NCBI GenBank assembly: GCA_017457225.1
Contig: JAFTHW010000012.1
Coordinates: 1-58,773 of the forward strand
DNA length: 58,773 nt
Source: Clostridia bacterium
GTDB taxonomy: Bacteria; Bacillota; Clostridia; Christensenellales; Borkfalkiaceae
Direction: 5' to 3'
Of this stretch, positions 1 to 8,440 are shown piece by piece. Both the position numbers and the translations under genes were made by a program. The first letter of the stretch is position 1, and every line of letters begins with the position of its first letter. The notes beneath the pieces are model-generated. The model did not search any database and was not told the DNA's origin. It was given only the letters and a program-made list of their open reading frames with translations.

Positions 1-140
1 GAAAGATAAAAAGCAAAAGTAAATCACGGCTTGCTTGTATGCGGTAGGCGAGTTAGTGTGGCACTGGGGTGCCGTGCCAGTATGCACGCACTTTAGTGCG
101 TAAAAATAAAGCCCCCACTTCTAGTGGGGGATATTTACTG
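1..140 (+). mobile_element. 3' end of an IS200/IS605-type insertion sequence (partial)
   Basis: Positions 2-22 read as the last codons of an open frame, KDKKQK followed by TAA, a basic tail typical of IS200-family TnpA. Three compact hairpins follow: 60-73 (GGCAC/GTGCC), 86-101 (ACGCACT/AGTGCGT) and 112-130 (CCCCCACT/AGTGGGGG). Hairpins of this kind, just downstream of tnpA, are the right-end structures recognised by HUH transposases. The other end of a similar element starts at 58491, in the same orientation. The outer boundary near 131-140 is a guess because these elements make no target duplication. The 112-130 hairpin could also act as a terminator. Confidence 0.6.
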
Positions 141-220
141 CGTTTGGGAATGAACGACCGTGAAAAAATTGTCTTATTGTGTAAAATAGATAAAAATCCA
201 CCAAAAAAGGGCAAAAGTAC

Positions 221-249
221 TTGACGGAAACGGAAATAAAAGGTAAAAT
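221..249 (+). promoter_or_regulatory. Promoter of the cyclophilin-like lipoprotein gene
   Basis: TTGACG (221-226), a 17-nt spacer and TAAAAT (244-249). It lies 67 bp upstream of the chosen ATG and outside the IS remnant, so the gene has its own promoter. Confidence 0.6.
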
Positions 250-316
250 GAAAGAGTGAGAAAACGTACTCTGCGCGAAGTAGCCTTTGCGGTTTTGGTA
301 CGGAAAAGGAGTTATT

Positions 317-1180
317 ATGTTCAAGAAAACAATGAAGAAAGCAGTTTGCGGTATTCTGGCTTTGGCGACGACGCTTGGTAGCGGCGTGATGCTGACTGCG
401 TGCGAAACGTCCCATCCCGAAGTGGAAATGACACTCTCGTTCGAGGGGGAAACGTATACGCTCGAATATCAACTTTACAGAAAGATCGCGCCCAGAACGG
501 TGGAGCATTTCATAACGCTCGTGGAAAACGGCTATTATAACGGGCTTTGCGTACACAATTACGCAGCGGATTCCGCGAGAATGTATACGGGCGCATATAC
601 GTATGACGAAGATTTGGGCGAAAACGGCAATCTCGTTTATAAGCAGTACTACGACGTCGTTTCCCAGTACGAAAACTTCCCCGTAAGCGTTTATGCGGAC
701 GCTGAGTTGACGCAAAAGACATATAATTTATATGGCGAATTCCCCAATAACGGTGTAGTGGTTGAAAACGGCAGACTCAGTCAGTCGTTCGGCTCGTTAA
801 CGATGTATTATACCGAAAAGGACGTTTCCAAAGACGTATTCCCGCTCCGCAACGACGGTAAAACGCCTGCGGCAAAAGAATACAGCTATAACTGCGCGAC
901 TTCGTTGTTTTACATCTCCACGATGGATGCAGGTACGACTTCGCAATATTGTACCTTTGCAACTTTAGAAGACGGAGAGGACGAATTGGAAGCTTTACAG
1001 GAAGCGATCGGGGGGTATATGGAATCCCTCGGCGACGAAGAAGAAGATCAAATCTTCGTCAACAGCGTAAAGATCAAGGTGGATACGGACGACGCGTACG
1101 TAACCAATCCTCCTGAAATTACGTATAATATTCCCGTTTCGCCTATCGTCATTACGTCGATGAAAGTCACGAAATATTAA
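317..1180 (+). CDS. Lipoprotein with a degenerate cyclophilin-type peptidyl-prolyl isomerase domain
   Basis: The ATG at 317 is chosen because an AAAGGAG ribosome site sits 6 nt upstream; a TTG 30 bp earlier has none. The protein is 287 aa. Residues 1-29 form a lipoprotein signal peptide with lipobox LTAC (Cys29 would be lipidated), so it should sit on the outer face of the membrane. Residues 58-77 (APRTVEHF, then GYYNGL) match the start of the cyclophilin fold, in which a PRTV-NF-L--GYYDG stretch precedes the FHR motif. The motif here reads VHN: the catalytic arginine is replaced by Asn. The remainder is acidic and divergent. Inference: a secreted cyclophilin-like protein, possibly a binding or chaperone domain without isomerase activity. 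It is followed by the hairpin terminator at 1196. Confidence 0.65.
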   Translation: MFKKTMKKAVCGILALATTLGSGVMLTACETSHPEVEMTLSFEGETYTLEYQLYRKIAPRTVEHFITLVENGYYNGLCVHNYAADSARMYTGAYTYDEDLGENGNLVYKQYYDVVSQYENFPVSVYADAELTQKTYNLYGEFPNNGVVVENGRLSQSFGSLTMYYTEKDVSKDVFPLRNDGKTPAAKEYSYNCATSLFYISTMDAGTTSQYCTFATLEDGEDELEALQEAIGGYMESLGDEEEDQIFVNSVKIKVDTDDAYVTNPPEITYNIPVSPIVITSMKVTKY

Positions 1181-1195
1181 TAAAGAGCAAACACA

Positions 1196-1232
1196 AACCC
1201 CCGTTCTTGTAAACCGAGAACGGGGGGTTGTA
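1196..1232. terminator. Bidirectional intrinsic terminator
   Basis: CCCCCGTTC pairs with GAACGGGGG around a short loop, followed by a T-rich stretch. It separates the lipoprotein gene (+) from the convergent small gene at 1246 (-). Confidence 0.75.
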
Positions 1233-1245
1233 TTTGTTTCTGGCG

Positions 1246-1479
1246 TTATGCGTTGGCGTTAAGCCAAAGCTCTTTCTTCTCCGCGCTCATACGCACGATG
1301 TTTTCCTTGGGATACTTGGACGTAGCGCCGCCGTTCGTATAGAGGAAGAACGCTCCGCTTTCCGTTTGATACAAACTTTCTTCGTATCCGTTGGGATCGC
1401 CGTACGCGCCCGCCGTGATCTTTTTGATCAGCGTAGACGTTTCCGTGTCATACACTTTTTTACAGATAATTTTTTGCAT
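1246..1479 (-). CDS. Small hypothetical protein (77 aa)
   Basis: The frame continues upstream to 1542, but the ATG at 1479 is preceded by AGGAGAG at 7 nt and lies just downstream of the promoter at 1513-1542; the longer start would begin inside the -35 box. I do not recognise the family. The 77-aa product begins MQKIICKKVYDTETS, has no signal peptide or membrane segment, is Gly/Tyr-rich in the middle (YGDPNGYEESLY) and contains an FFLYTNGG stretch, which suggests a small beta-rich cytoplasmic protein. It has its own promoter and terminator, so it is a monocistronic unit that could be highly expressed. Confidence 0.7.
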   Translation of the reverse strand: MQKIICKKVYDTETSTLIKKITAGAYGDPNGYEESLYQTESGAFFLYTNGGATSKYPKENIVRMSAEKKELWLNANA

Positions 1480-1512
1480 AGTTATGTCTCTCCTGAATTG
1501 ATTTATACAATG

Positions 1513-1542
1513 ATTATAAATCAAGTGTTCCCATTTTGTCAA
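1513..1542 (-). promoter_or_regulatory. Promoter of the 77-aa protein gene
   Basis: On the minus strand: TTGACA (1542-1537), an 18-nt spacer and TATAAT (1518-1513). Both hexamers are perfect. The start codon is 34 nt downstream of the -10. Confidence 0.75.
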
Positions 1543-1581
1543 GCATAAAACAGCCTTTTCGGAGTGGTAAATTTCTCCTCA

Positions 1582-2487
1582 TTATCCTTGAATGTCCGTG
1601 ATTTTTCCGTCTTTTTGTTCGATCGTAAAATAATCCACTTCAAAGAGCCGCTCTCCTTTTTGGCGGACGAGTCCGCAAACATTCGTTTTTTCCGTGATCG
1701 TTACCGCTACAAAATCCCCTAAAAAATCACGAATTTTCTCTTTCTCGGGAAGTAAGTCGTCACAGAGCATTTCTTCAAAATTTGCGCCGATTAGCACACT
1801 TTCGAGAAAAGCGTAAGGAAGCAGCTCCGCCTGCAAAACGTCCGCAGGTTTCCCGTTGTTTTCCCGTCGAATCGTGAAAGAGATGCGTTTGCATTCACCC
1901 TGTTCCAAGATCCAACTGCATTCCGCTGTCGAGCGCAAACTGTCTAAAAGAGGAAGGATTGCGGTTAAAACGTTTCCGTCGAGCGTAAAGGACAGTACGT
2001 TTTCGCTAAGCACCTGCTTGCCGCTCCGATGGAACACGGCGAGCGCCGTCGGGGTTTTTAAAAGCACGAATTCGTCTTGAAAAAATAGTTCGCAACATTC
2101 AAAGGAGGGGGGCAGGGATGCGGTGAAGAAACCCTCGGACGATTCTAAGGATACCTGCAAACTGCCGTGTACGAAGACGGAAACGAGCAGATCGTTTTCC
2201 CGTTTTTGCGTGATGAGGCGCATAGAAAGATCGGGGGTTACGAAATCGCGCGCTACAACGGCGACTCCGTCGCGGAGCAAATACACTTCGCAACCCGTTG
2301 GGGCGGAAAAGCGCAACTCTTCAGTGATAAAGAATCCGATCGGGAGTTTCCCCTCGGGAATGAATTGCGCAAAAATTTTGTCTTTGGGAGAAAGCTCCAC
2401 AAACCGCTCGAAGAGATCGGTGATGCCGTAGTAGAGCCCGTTTAAAGTGAGCGCGCAGGGTTCAGACGATAAAAAATAGACTTTCAT
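1582..2487 (-). CDS. Hypothetical protein (301 aa), beta-rich, unknown family
   Basis: An open frame of 301 codons from ATG at 2487 with only a weak ribosome site (A/T-rich leader, no GGAGG). No signal peptide or transmembrane segment is apparent. The sequence alternates short hydrophobic strands with turns (for example VLLKTPTALAVFHRSG), suggesting a mostly beta cytoplasmic protein. The last quarter, with NVCGLVRQKGERLFEVDYF, could be a separate small beta domain. It is transcribed divergently from the gene at 2591. The length, the balanced composition and the absence of a competing frame on the other strand support a real gene. No function can be proposed from sequence alone. Confidence 0.7.
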   Translation of the reverse strand: MKVYFLSSEPCALTLNGLYYGITDLFERFVELSPKDKIFAQFIPEGKLPIGFFITEELRFSAPTGCEVYLLRDGVAVVARDFVTPDLSMRLITQKRENDLLVSVFVHGSLQVSLESSEGFFTASLPPSFECCELFFQDEFVLLKTPTALAVFHRSGKQVLSENVLSFTLDGNVLTAILPLLDSLRSTAECSWILEQGECKRISFTIRRENNGKPADVLQAELLPYAFLESVLIGANFEEMLCDDLLPEKEKIRDFLGDFVAVTITEKTNVCGLVRQKGERLFEVDYFTIEQKDGKITDIQG

Positions 2488-2590
2488 ACTTTACTATATA
2501 TTTTTTTTCGCGGAGAAATGTATAAAAAGTGAAAATATGTGAATAATCCTACCGTCAGAGATGAACACGACAACAAAAACGGAGGCAATT

Positions 2591-3250
2591 ATGAACAAAA
2601 TTAACGGCTATACGGAAGAGGAAGCGAAAGGCTTGGTGGAATATATCAAAGAGGGGAAGAGGCGAGGAAAAACGCTTACTTATCTGTTTGAAACATACGG
2701 TTTGCAACACGGCAGAGCCAAAGGAAGCGTAAGGAATTATTATTATGCTTTAATGAAAAACGCAAACGGCGACGAGCGTATCGTGAAGCTTTTGGACGGC
2801 TCGAGCCTGTCCGTGGAAAAGATTCGTGAATTTACTGAAGAGGAAACGGATAAAGCGCTTCGTAGCATTCTACAGGAAAAAAGCAAGGGCTTGTCCGTGC
2901 GCCGCGCGATCTTCAATTTATCCAACGGGGACGACAAACTGATGCTCCGCTTGCAGAACAAGTACCGTAATACTTTAAAAAAAGACCCCAAACGGATCGC
3001 AGAGATTGCGAAGGAATTGGGAATGAGCGAACGGTTTGAAAAGGAGTTTTTCACGCGTGGACGGGAACAAAAACCCCTTTCGGATGAAGATAAGAAAGTG
3101 CGTGGGGATTTCTTGCGTCGGCGTTTGGAAAACGAGATCAACGCCTTGTACGATCGGTTGGCGCAAGCTTTGAAAACGGAGAACGAGCGACTCCGCGCGG
3201 AAAACGAACGCCTGAAAGAAGAGAATCAGACGCTCAAGAAACTCAGTTAA
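2591..3250 (+). CDS. Myb/SANT-like DNA-binding protein with C-terminal coiled coil (RsfA-like)
   Basis: The start at 2591 has a GGAGG site 5 nt upstream; an ATG 30 bp earlier lacks one. The product is 219 aa. Residues 4-52 (YTEEEAKGLVEYI, later GRAKGSVRNYYY) have the spacing of a three-helix Myb/SANT-type DNA-binding motif like that of Bacillus RsfA prespore regulators. The middle is basic and helical. Residues about 175-218 form an obvious coiled coil (repeats of ENERLRAENERLKEEN), expected to give a dimer. Inference: a dimeric nucleoid or transcription regulator. The RsfA resemblance is by pattern only, and there is no sporulation context here. A strong terminator follows directly. Confidence 0.65.
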   Translation: MNKINGYTEEEAKGLVEYIKEGKRRGKTLTYLFETYGLQHGRAKGSVRNYYYALMKNANGDERIVKLLDGSSLSVEKIREFTEEETDKALRSILQEKSKGLSVRRAIFNLSNGDDKLMLRLQNKYRNTLKKDPKRIAEIAKELGMSERFEKEFFTRGREQKPLSDEDKKVRGDFLRRRLENEINALYDRLAQALKTENERLRAENERLKEENQTLKKLS

Positions 3251-3285
3251 AAAAACGAGCGTTTTTACAAACGCTCGTTTTTTCT
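3249..3285 (+). terminator. Intrinsic terminator, overlapping the stop codon
   Basis: AAACGAGCGTTT (3253-3264), loop TTAC, AAACGCTCGTTT (3269-3280), then a T-run. The A/T-symmetric stem can work for both converging genes. Confidence 0.85.
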
Positions 3286-3507
3286 TTAATTCTTTTCGGC
3301 TTTTTTCGCCGCCTTTTTCGCGGCTTTTTCTTCTTCCTTTTTCGACTTTTCGTCCATTTCTTCCAGCTTTTCGTCTACCATTTTATCAAAGCGGGATTGG
3401 ACTTCTTCCTGTCCTTTGCGGATCAGCGCCCGCATTCTGTAGTTATTGGCGGTGAGCAACGCTCCGCCCACACATCCGACGACAAGTCCGATTGTAAATT
3501 TTTCCAT
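3286..3507 (-). CDS. YtxH-like small membrane protein (73 aa)
   Basis: The ATG at 3507 has AAGGAGG upstream at 5 nt; the in-frame codon at 3525 does not. One N-terminal hydrophobic segment with glycines (residues 4-17, FTIGLVVGCVGGALL) is followed by a long charged helix that ends in Lys/Ala/Glu repeats. This is the layout of YtxH-domain proteins of Bacillota: a short membrane anchor and a cytoplasmic helical tail. A 7-bp inverted repeat (CGCAAGG/CCTTGCG, 3522-3543) lies in the presumed leader just upstream of the ribosome site. The molecular function of the family is unknown. Confidence 0.7.
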   Translation of the reverse strand: MEKFTIGLVVGCVGGALLTANNYRMRALIRKGQEEVQSRFDKMVDEKLEEMDEKSKKEEEKAAKKAAKKAEKN

Positions 3508-3620
3508 ATTATCCTCCTTACGCAAGGGGAATGATCCTTGCGCGTATAGTCAGTATGCGAAAAAGAGAGCGAAGATATACGTTTTATCATAAAAACCGTC
3601 CAAAAACTTTCTTCAAACGA

Positions 3621-3649
3621 TAGACGGAGCAAAGGATTTGTGGTATAAT
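3621..3649 (+). promoter_or_regulatory. Extended -10 promoter directly abutting the ruvX start codon
   Basis: TAGACG (3621-3626), a 17-nt spacer, and the extended -10 TGGTATAAT (3641-3649). The start ATG is at 3656, exactly where transcription should begin. Confidence 0.7.
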
Positions 3650-3655
3650 AGAACT

Positions 3656-4093
3656 ATGATTGGGAAAAGAGCAATAGCCTTTGATATAGGCGACAGACGA
3701 ATCGGGGTGGCGATCAGCGACCCGTTCAACGAATACGCAATGCCCTGCGACACGTATTTCCGCACCCGCAATTTCGAGGCGGACGTGGAGGCGATCGCCA
3801 AAATCGCCAAGGAGCGCGGCGTGGGCGTGATCGTATGCGGTATGCCCGTCAATTTTGACGGAACGGAGAGTATTCAAACGGTCAAAACACGGGAGTTTAT
3901 CGAAGCGTTAAAAACCAAAACGACGCTCCCGATCGAGCTGGAGGACGAGCGGTTTACAACGATGCAAGCGCGGGACACGCAAATTATGGGCGGAGTCAAG
4001 CGCGCGGATCGGAAAAAGACGATCGATTCGATCGCCGCGTCCTATATTTTAGAGGGGTATCTTTCCCGAATGAAGAATAAGAGAGGAGTGTAA
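3656..4093 (+). CDS. ruvX: Holliday junction resolvase-like protein RuvX/YqgF
   Basis: A 145-aa RNase H-fold protein with the family motifs FDIGDRRIGVAISD (residues 10-23; first catalytic Asp), CGMPVNFDG, LEDERFTT and DSIAASYILEGYL. In other bacteria RuvX/YqgF is linked to pre-16S rRNA 5'-end maturation, and it was originally predicted to be a Holliday junction resolvase. The ATG at 3656 starts the conserved domain correctly. It has no Shine-Dalgarno sequence and coincides with the predicted transcription start, so the mRNA is probably leaderless. The upstream TTG at 3638 would overlap the -10 box. The DUF1292 gene follows after 5 bp, an arrangement common in Bacillota. Confidence 0.92.
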   Translation: MIGKRAIAFDIGDRRIGVAISDPFNEYAMPCDTYFRTRNFEADVEAIAKIAKERGVGVIVCGMPVNFDGTESIQTVKTREFIEALKTKTTLPIELEDERFTTMQARDTQIMGGVKRADRKKTIDSIAASYILEGYLSRMKNKRGV

Positions 4094-4098
4094 AGATT

Positions 4099-4422
4099 AT
4101 GAATGAAAAAGATTTATTGGAAGAATACGACGAAGAAGAACGCGTGATCGAGCTGGAAGACGAAGAGGGGAACGTAGAGAAATTTTATCATATCGCTACG
4201 ATCGAATATAGGGGCGATACGTATTGCTTCTTTCAAAAAGCAGAACCCGAAACGGAAGAGGAAGAGGACGAAGTGGTCATTTTCCGCTTAGAGGGCGAGG
4301 GGGACGACGCGCAGCTTATGATTTTGGAAGACGAACAGCTTTTGGACGAGGTATTCGCGGAATTCTGTCACCAATACGAAGAATTTGAAAACAGCAACGA
4401 AGCGATGCAACTCGACAGCTAA
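4099..4422 (+). CDS. DUF1292 family protein (YrzB-like)
   Basis: A very acidic 107-aa cytoplasmic protein. Residues 13-90 contain the DUF1292 core: an acidic leader, EDEEGNVEKFYHIATIEY, a YCFF strand and the IFRLEG strand. The ribosome site GAGGAG precedes the ATG. The gene starts 5 bp after ruvX and should be co-transcribed with it; ruvX-DUF1292 adjacency is widespread in Bacillota. Function is unknown. A perfect palindromic terminator follows at 4438. Confidence 0.85.
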   Translation: MNEKDLLEEYDEEERVIELEDEEGNVEKFYHIATIEYRGDTYCFFQKAEPETEEEEDEVVIFRLEGEGDDAQLMILEDEQLLDEVFAEFCHQYEEFENSNEAMQLDS

Positions 4423-4437
4423 CAAGAGAAGAAAAAC

Positions 4438-4470
4438 AACGCTCCCAAGCGATCGCTTGGGAGCGTTTCT
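4438..4470. terminator. Intrinsic terminator between ruvX-DUF1292 and mnmA
   Basis: Perfect 15-bp inverted repeat AACGCTCCCAAGCGA/TCGCTTGGGAGCGTT (4438-4467) with a short T-run on the plus strand. It probably serves both converging units. Confidence 0.8.
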
Positions 4471-4503
4471 CATACAAAAGATGTAGGGCAGGTATGCGTT
4501 GAA

Positions 4504-5646
<1,143 letters not shown>

Positions 5647-5679
5647 TCAATGAATTTGAGAATATTATACCATAATTGC

Positions 5680-5709
5680 TTGCAAAAAGGAAGCAAAAAA
5701 TAGTAAAAT
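5680..5709 (+). promoter_or_regulatory. Promoter of tRNA-Arg
   Basis: TTGCAA (5680-5685), an 18-nt spacer and TAAAAT (5704-5709), 26 bp before the mature tRNA 5' end. Confidence 0.5.
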
Positions 5710-5735
5710 ATAAGTGCTTTTTTGAAAAAGCGAAC

Positions 5736-5812
5736 GCACCCGTAGCTCAGCTGGATAGAGCACAGGCCTCCGACGCCTGGTGCCGTTGGTTCAAATCCAA
5801 TCGGGTGTACCA
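5736..5812 (+). tRNA. tRNA-Arg (anticodon CCG), CCA encoded
   Basis: A full cloverleaf of 77 nt: acceptor arm GCACCCG/CGGGTGT with a first G-U pair, D-arm with AGCTCAGCTGGATAGAGC, anticodon stem CAGGC/GCCTG around loop CTCCGAC (anticodon CCG, reading CGG), T-loop TTCAAAT, discriminator A and an encoded CCA. It is the only tRNA gene in the window. Confidence 0.93.
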
Positions 5813-5844
5813 ACAACAGCCTTGCCTTTTGGCAGGGCTGTTGT
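5813..5844 (+). terminator. Hairpin immediately after tRNA-Arg (likely terminator or processing signal)
   Basis: A 14-bp stem (ACAACAGCCTTGCC with its complement, one G-U pair) closed by TTTT. There is no T-run after it, so termination would be weak or factor-assisted; it may instead define 3'-end processing of the tRNA precursor. Confidence 0.55.
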
Positions 5845-6022
5845 GATATAGAAGGTTGGTAGAAAGAGTCAACGTATACGCGTAGTCAAAGCTCTAAGCA
5901 ATCGGCTTTACTTATTCACTCTTCCCTATTCACTATTCACTTTTCTCTCTCCACCCTTTCCGATTCGTCAAAAGCGTATAAAAAGAAAGGAAAACGCAAT
6001 ACTGATTGCAACGGAGAGGACT

Positions 6023-7630
6023 ATGAAAGGAAGAGAACAATTTTTAGATTGGATCGTCTACGAATTATATCCGCGGAGTTTTTACGACTCCGACGGGGAC
6101 GGAGTAGGGGACATCAAGGGGATTTTAGAAAAAATCGACCATCTTTCCGAGTTGGGAGTCAACGCGCTGTGGCTTTGTCCTTGCTATAAAAGCCCCAATC
6201 GCGACAACGGCTACGACATTTCCGATTATCGAAAAATTATGACGGAATTCGGCACGCTTGCGGATTGGAAACGCTTGAAAAAGGAGCTTGAAAAGCGGCA
6301 GATCAAACTGATTATGGATCTGGTGGCGAATCATACTTCTTCTCAGCACGAATGGTTTGTCAAGGGCAGAAAATCCAAAACGCACCCGTTCCACGATTAT
6401 TATATTTGGGCGGACGAGCCGCTTAACGATTGGAAATCGGTATTCGGTGGCAGCGCTTGGGAGTACAACGAAGAAACGGACGAATACTATCTACACTCGT
6501 TCGATAAGGAGCAGCCCGATTTAAATTGGGAAAATCTCAAAGTCCGCAAGGAAATGAAAGAGATTGTGGATTATTGGACGGAGCTGGGCGTGGACGGCTT
6601 CCGTTGCGACGTGCTGGATTTTATCGCCAAGGACTTTCAAAAGGATAAAATGTATAATGGGGACAAGCTCCACGACTACGTACGGGAGTTATTTAACCGC
6701 AAGGAAACGAAAGAACTTTTCACGGTAGGGGAGTGCAAATTCGACGAAAAGGAAATCGGGTTGATCTGCGGGAAAGACCGTGGGGAATTGACCGCTGTTT
6801 TTCAGTTCGATCACCTGCATACAGAGGGCGTGAACAAATACCTGCCTACCCCTTTTTTGTTGGACGACGTGCGAAACACGCTCGTCAAATGGCAAAAATT
6901 TACGATCAAAAATGGACTCCTCTATACGATTTTCACGGACAACCACGACGAGCCGTTTTTCCTTTCCAGAATTCCGCAGGCGAAGAAATACCGATACGAA
7001 GCCGCAACGGCGATCGCCGCAATGTTTTTTCTCTTGCGCGGGATTCCCTTCGTGTATCAAGGTCAGGAATATGGTTCGGTAAATTCCAAGTACCGAAAGA
7101 TCGAAAAATTCAACGACGTGGAAACGCTTCGCTATTACGAGGAGCATAAGGACTCCGTTTCCAAAAAAGAATTGATGGAGCGGATCAACCGCGCGAGCCG
7201 CGACAATGCCCGCCGTCCGTTTGCGTGGAACGGAAAAAAAGGTAAAAACTTCGGTTTTTCCACGGGAAAATGTTGGCTTGCGCTTTCGTCTGAGGGGAAG
7301 AAAATCAATTTAGAAACCGATCAAAAATCCGAAAAATCGGTGTTCAAATTTTATAAGGCGTTGTTTGCGTTCCGCCGCAAAAACGAAGCCGTCCGCTACG
7401 GGGATTTTTCCGATTGGACGAAAGGAGACGGTCGTTTCGTCTACGTTCGGACGTGGAAGAAACAACAAATCGCAGTATGTTGCAATTTTGAGTCGTCGCA
7501 ACAACTTTCCGAGATGAAACGTTTGCAAAAAGAGGGATTTTCGCCCGTGATGAGCAATTACGAAGGCCAACCGTTCGACGAGGACTTTCGCCCCTTTGAA
7601 GCGGTTATTTTCGAGAAAATCTTACCATAA
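6023..7630 (+). CDS. GH13 alpha-glucosidase (oligo-1,6-glucosidase-like)
   Basis: 535 aa, a typical length for GH13 subfamily 31 enzymes that release glucose from the non-reducing end of isomalto- or malto-oligosaccharides. Seen: the calcium-site-like DSDGDGVGD loop (residues 22-30), DLVANHTS (99-106), GFRCDVLD with nucleophile Asp196, VGEC with acid/base Glu237, and TDNHDEP with the transition-state Asp309. There is no signal peptide, so it acts in the cytoplasm on imported sugars. Substrate preference (alpha-1,6, alpha-1,4, trehalose-6-P or sucrose) cannot be read safely. It stands alone, with no transporter or regulator nearby, and a hairpin terminator follows at 7633. Confidence 0.88.
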   Translation: MKGREQFLDWIVYELYPRSFYDSDGDGVGDIKGILEKIDHLSELGVNALWLCPCYKSPNRDNGYDISDYRKIMTEFGTLADWKRLKKELEKRQIKLIMDLVANHTSSQHEWFVKGRKSKTHPFHDYYIWADEPLNDWKSVFGGSAWEYNEETDEYYLHSFDKEQPDLNWENLKVRKEMKEIVDYWTELGVDGFRCDVLDFIAKDFQKDKMYNGDKLHDYVRELFNRKETKELFTVGECKFDEKEIGLICGKDRGELTAVFQFDHLHTEGVNKYLPTPFLLDDVRNTLVKWQKFTIKNGLLYTIFTDNHDEPFFLSRIPQAKKYRYEAATAIAAMFFLLRGIPFVYQGQEYGSVNSKYRKIEKFNDVETLRYYEEHKDSVSKKELMERINRASRDNARRPFAWNGKKGKNFGFSTGKCWLALSSEGKKINLETDQKSEKSVFKFYKALFAFRRKNEAVRYGDFSDWTKGDGRFVYVRTWKKQQIAVCCNFESSQQLSEMKRLQKEGFSPVMSNYEGQPFDEDFRPFEAVIFEKILP

Positions 7631-7632
7631 AA

Positions 7633-7668
7633 CACCCCGCCTTTCGCGATCGAAAGGCGGGGGTTCTG
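7633..7668. terminator. Hairpin terminator between converging genes
   Basis: CCCCGCCTTTCG/CGAAAGGCGGGG with loop CGAT. The downstream T-run is weak on both sides. Confidence 0.65.
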
Positions 7669-7685
7669 ATTGTCCTATCAAAAAT

Positions 7686-8027
7686 TTACGCTTGCGCGGT
7701 GGGTTTCTTTTCGGAATCTTCGGAGATTCCAACTGCCGCGTCTACGGGTAAGGAGAACGCGATTCCTTGCCCGGGCGTATGCAATCCGACGTCTTGATAC
7801 AGAGCGTGGAGAATGTTATCCTTGAGTTTTGCTGGAACGAGAATCATCACGATTTCCTTTTCAGGTTGAATACTGATCCCAAAAAAAGTCTCCGCTTGCT
7901 TACTTGCCGTTCCGCGCGCGTTAAGCACGGTACCGCCTTTTGCGCCTAATTTTTTTGCGGACTCCATAACGCTCTCGCTATAGCCTGCGTTTACAATACA
8001 AAAAATCGCTTCGTGGGGATATTGCAT
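7686..8027 (-). CDS. PII-family (GlnB-like) signalling protein, second copy of a tandem pair
   Basis: A 113-aa protein with the PII ferredoxin-like pattern: an opening CIVNAGYSE strand, the helix SVMESAKKLGAKGGTV, ARGTA, the strand KEIVMILVP and the closing GQGIAFSLPVDAAVG. The Tyr-bearing T-loop of GlnB/GlnK is not obvious: the loop is short and reads ASKQAETFFG. The start codon overlaps the stop of the upstream PII gene (TAATG), so translation is coupled. It is the last gene of the minus-strand set that includes a DUF1538 membrane protein. PII proteins classically gate transporters by binding ATP/ADP and 2-oxoglutarate; control of the DUF1538 protein is an inference from context. Confidence 0.8.
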   Translation of the reverse strand: MQYPHEAIFCIVNAGYSESVMESAKKLGAKGGTVLNARGTASKQAETFFGISIQPEKEIVMILVPAKLKDNILHALYQDVGLHTPGQGIAFSLPVDAAVGISEDSEKKPTAQA

Positions 8028-8431
8028 TATTTGACCTCCTTCGCCTGTGTTTTGTTGTTGCTTAAAAACCGATAAATCGCAACGCCGATCGTGCTAGTGA
8101 GCGGCACGGTGAACGCGATACCTTTTCCGTTTCGAATGGTGTGGAATTTATCTTCCAACGTATGCAGCGCTTCCGTGGCTTGATCTTCGCGTACGACGCT
8201 GAAAATAACGCCCTTGTCCGAGTCCTCGAGTCCGAGCATACTCAACGTTTCCGAGTGCGCCGTACCCTGTCCGAGTACGCTCGTTTGGAAATTGATTTCA
8301 AAATCGCTTAAAATATCGAGATACAGCTCCGTCTTATTCCGATTGACAACGGTAACGAGCAGCTTGAGTTTTTTGAAATCGGATACTTTTTTCGTGCGTC
8401 TGGGTTTTCTGGTTGTATTCGTTCGTTCCAT
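8027..8431 (-). CDS. PII-like regulatory protein, first copy of a tandem pair
   Basis: 134 aa with a basic N-terminal tail (residues 1-20, rich in Arg, Lys and Thr) and then a PII-like domain: strand KLKLLVTVVNR, helix ELYLDILSDFEI, a GVIFSVVR strand and the closing GKGIAFTVPLTSTIGV. It is more divergent than the downstream copy and has no ARGT motif. The start is 9 bp after the DUF1538 stop and is preceded by GGGGGCAGGT. The basic tail might contact membrane lipid or RNA, which is only a guess. Two different PII-like proteins in tandem suggest a heteromeric or two-signal sensor for the membrane protein. Confidence 0.75.
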   Translation of the reverse strand: MERTNTTRKPRRTKKVSDFKKLKLLVTVVNRNKTELYLDILSDFEINFQTSVLGQGTAHSETLSMLGLEDSDKGVIFSVVREDQATEALHTLEDKFHTIRNGKGIAFTVPLTSTIGVAIYRFLSNNKTQAKEVK

Positions 8432-8440
8432 ACCTGCCCC

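Noticed and set aside
53-715. A 220-codon minus-strand frame across the IS remnant and the lipoprotein gene
   Set aside because: It crosses an IS end and a promoter and opposes a protein with a clear lipobox; no ribosome site.
5900-5955. Short ATTCACT/TTCACT repeats before the GH13 gene, considered as a repeat array
   Set aside because: Only three or four degenerate 6-7 bp units in a pyrimidine-rich spacer; too short and irregular for CRISPR or a defined repeat family.
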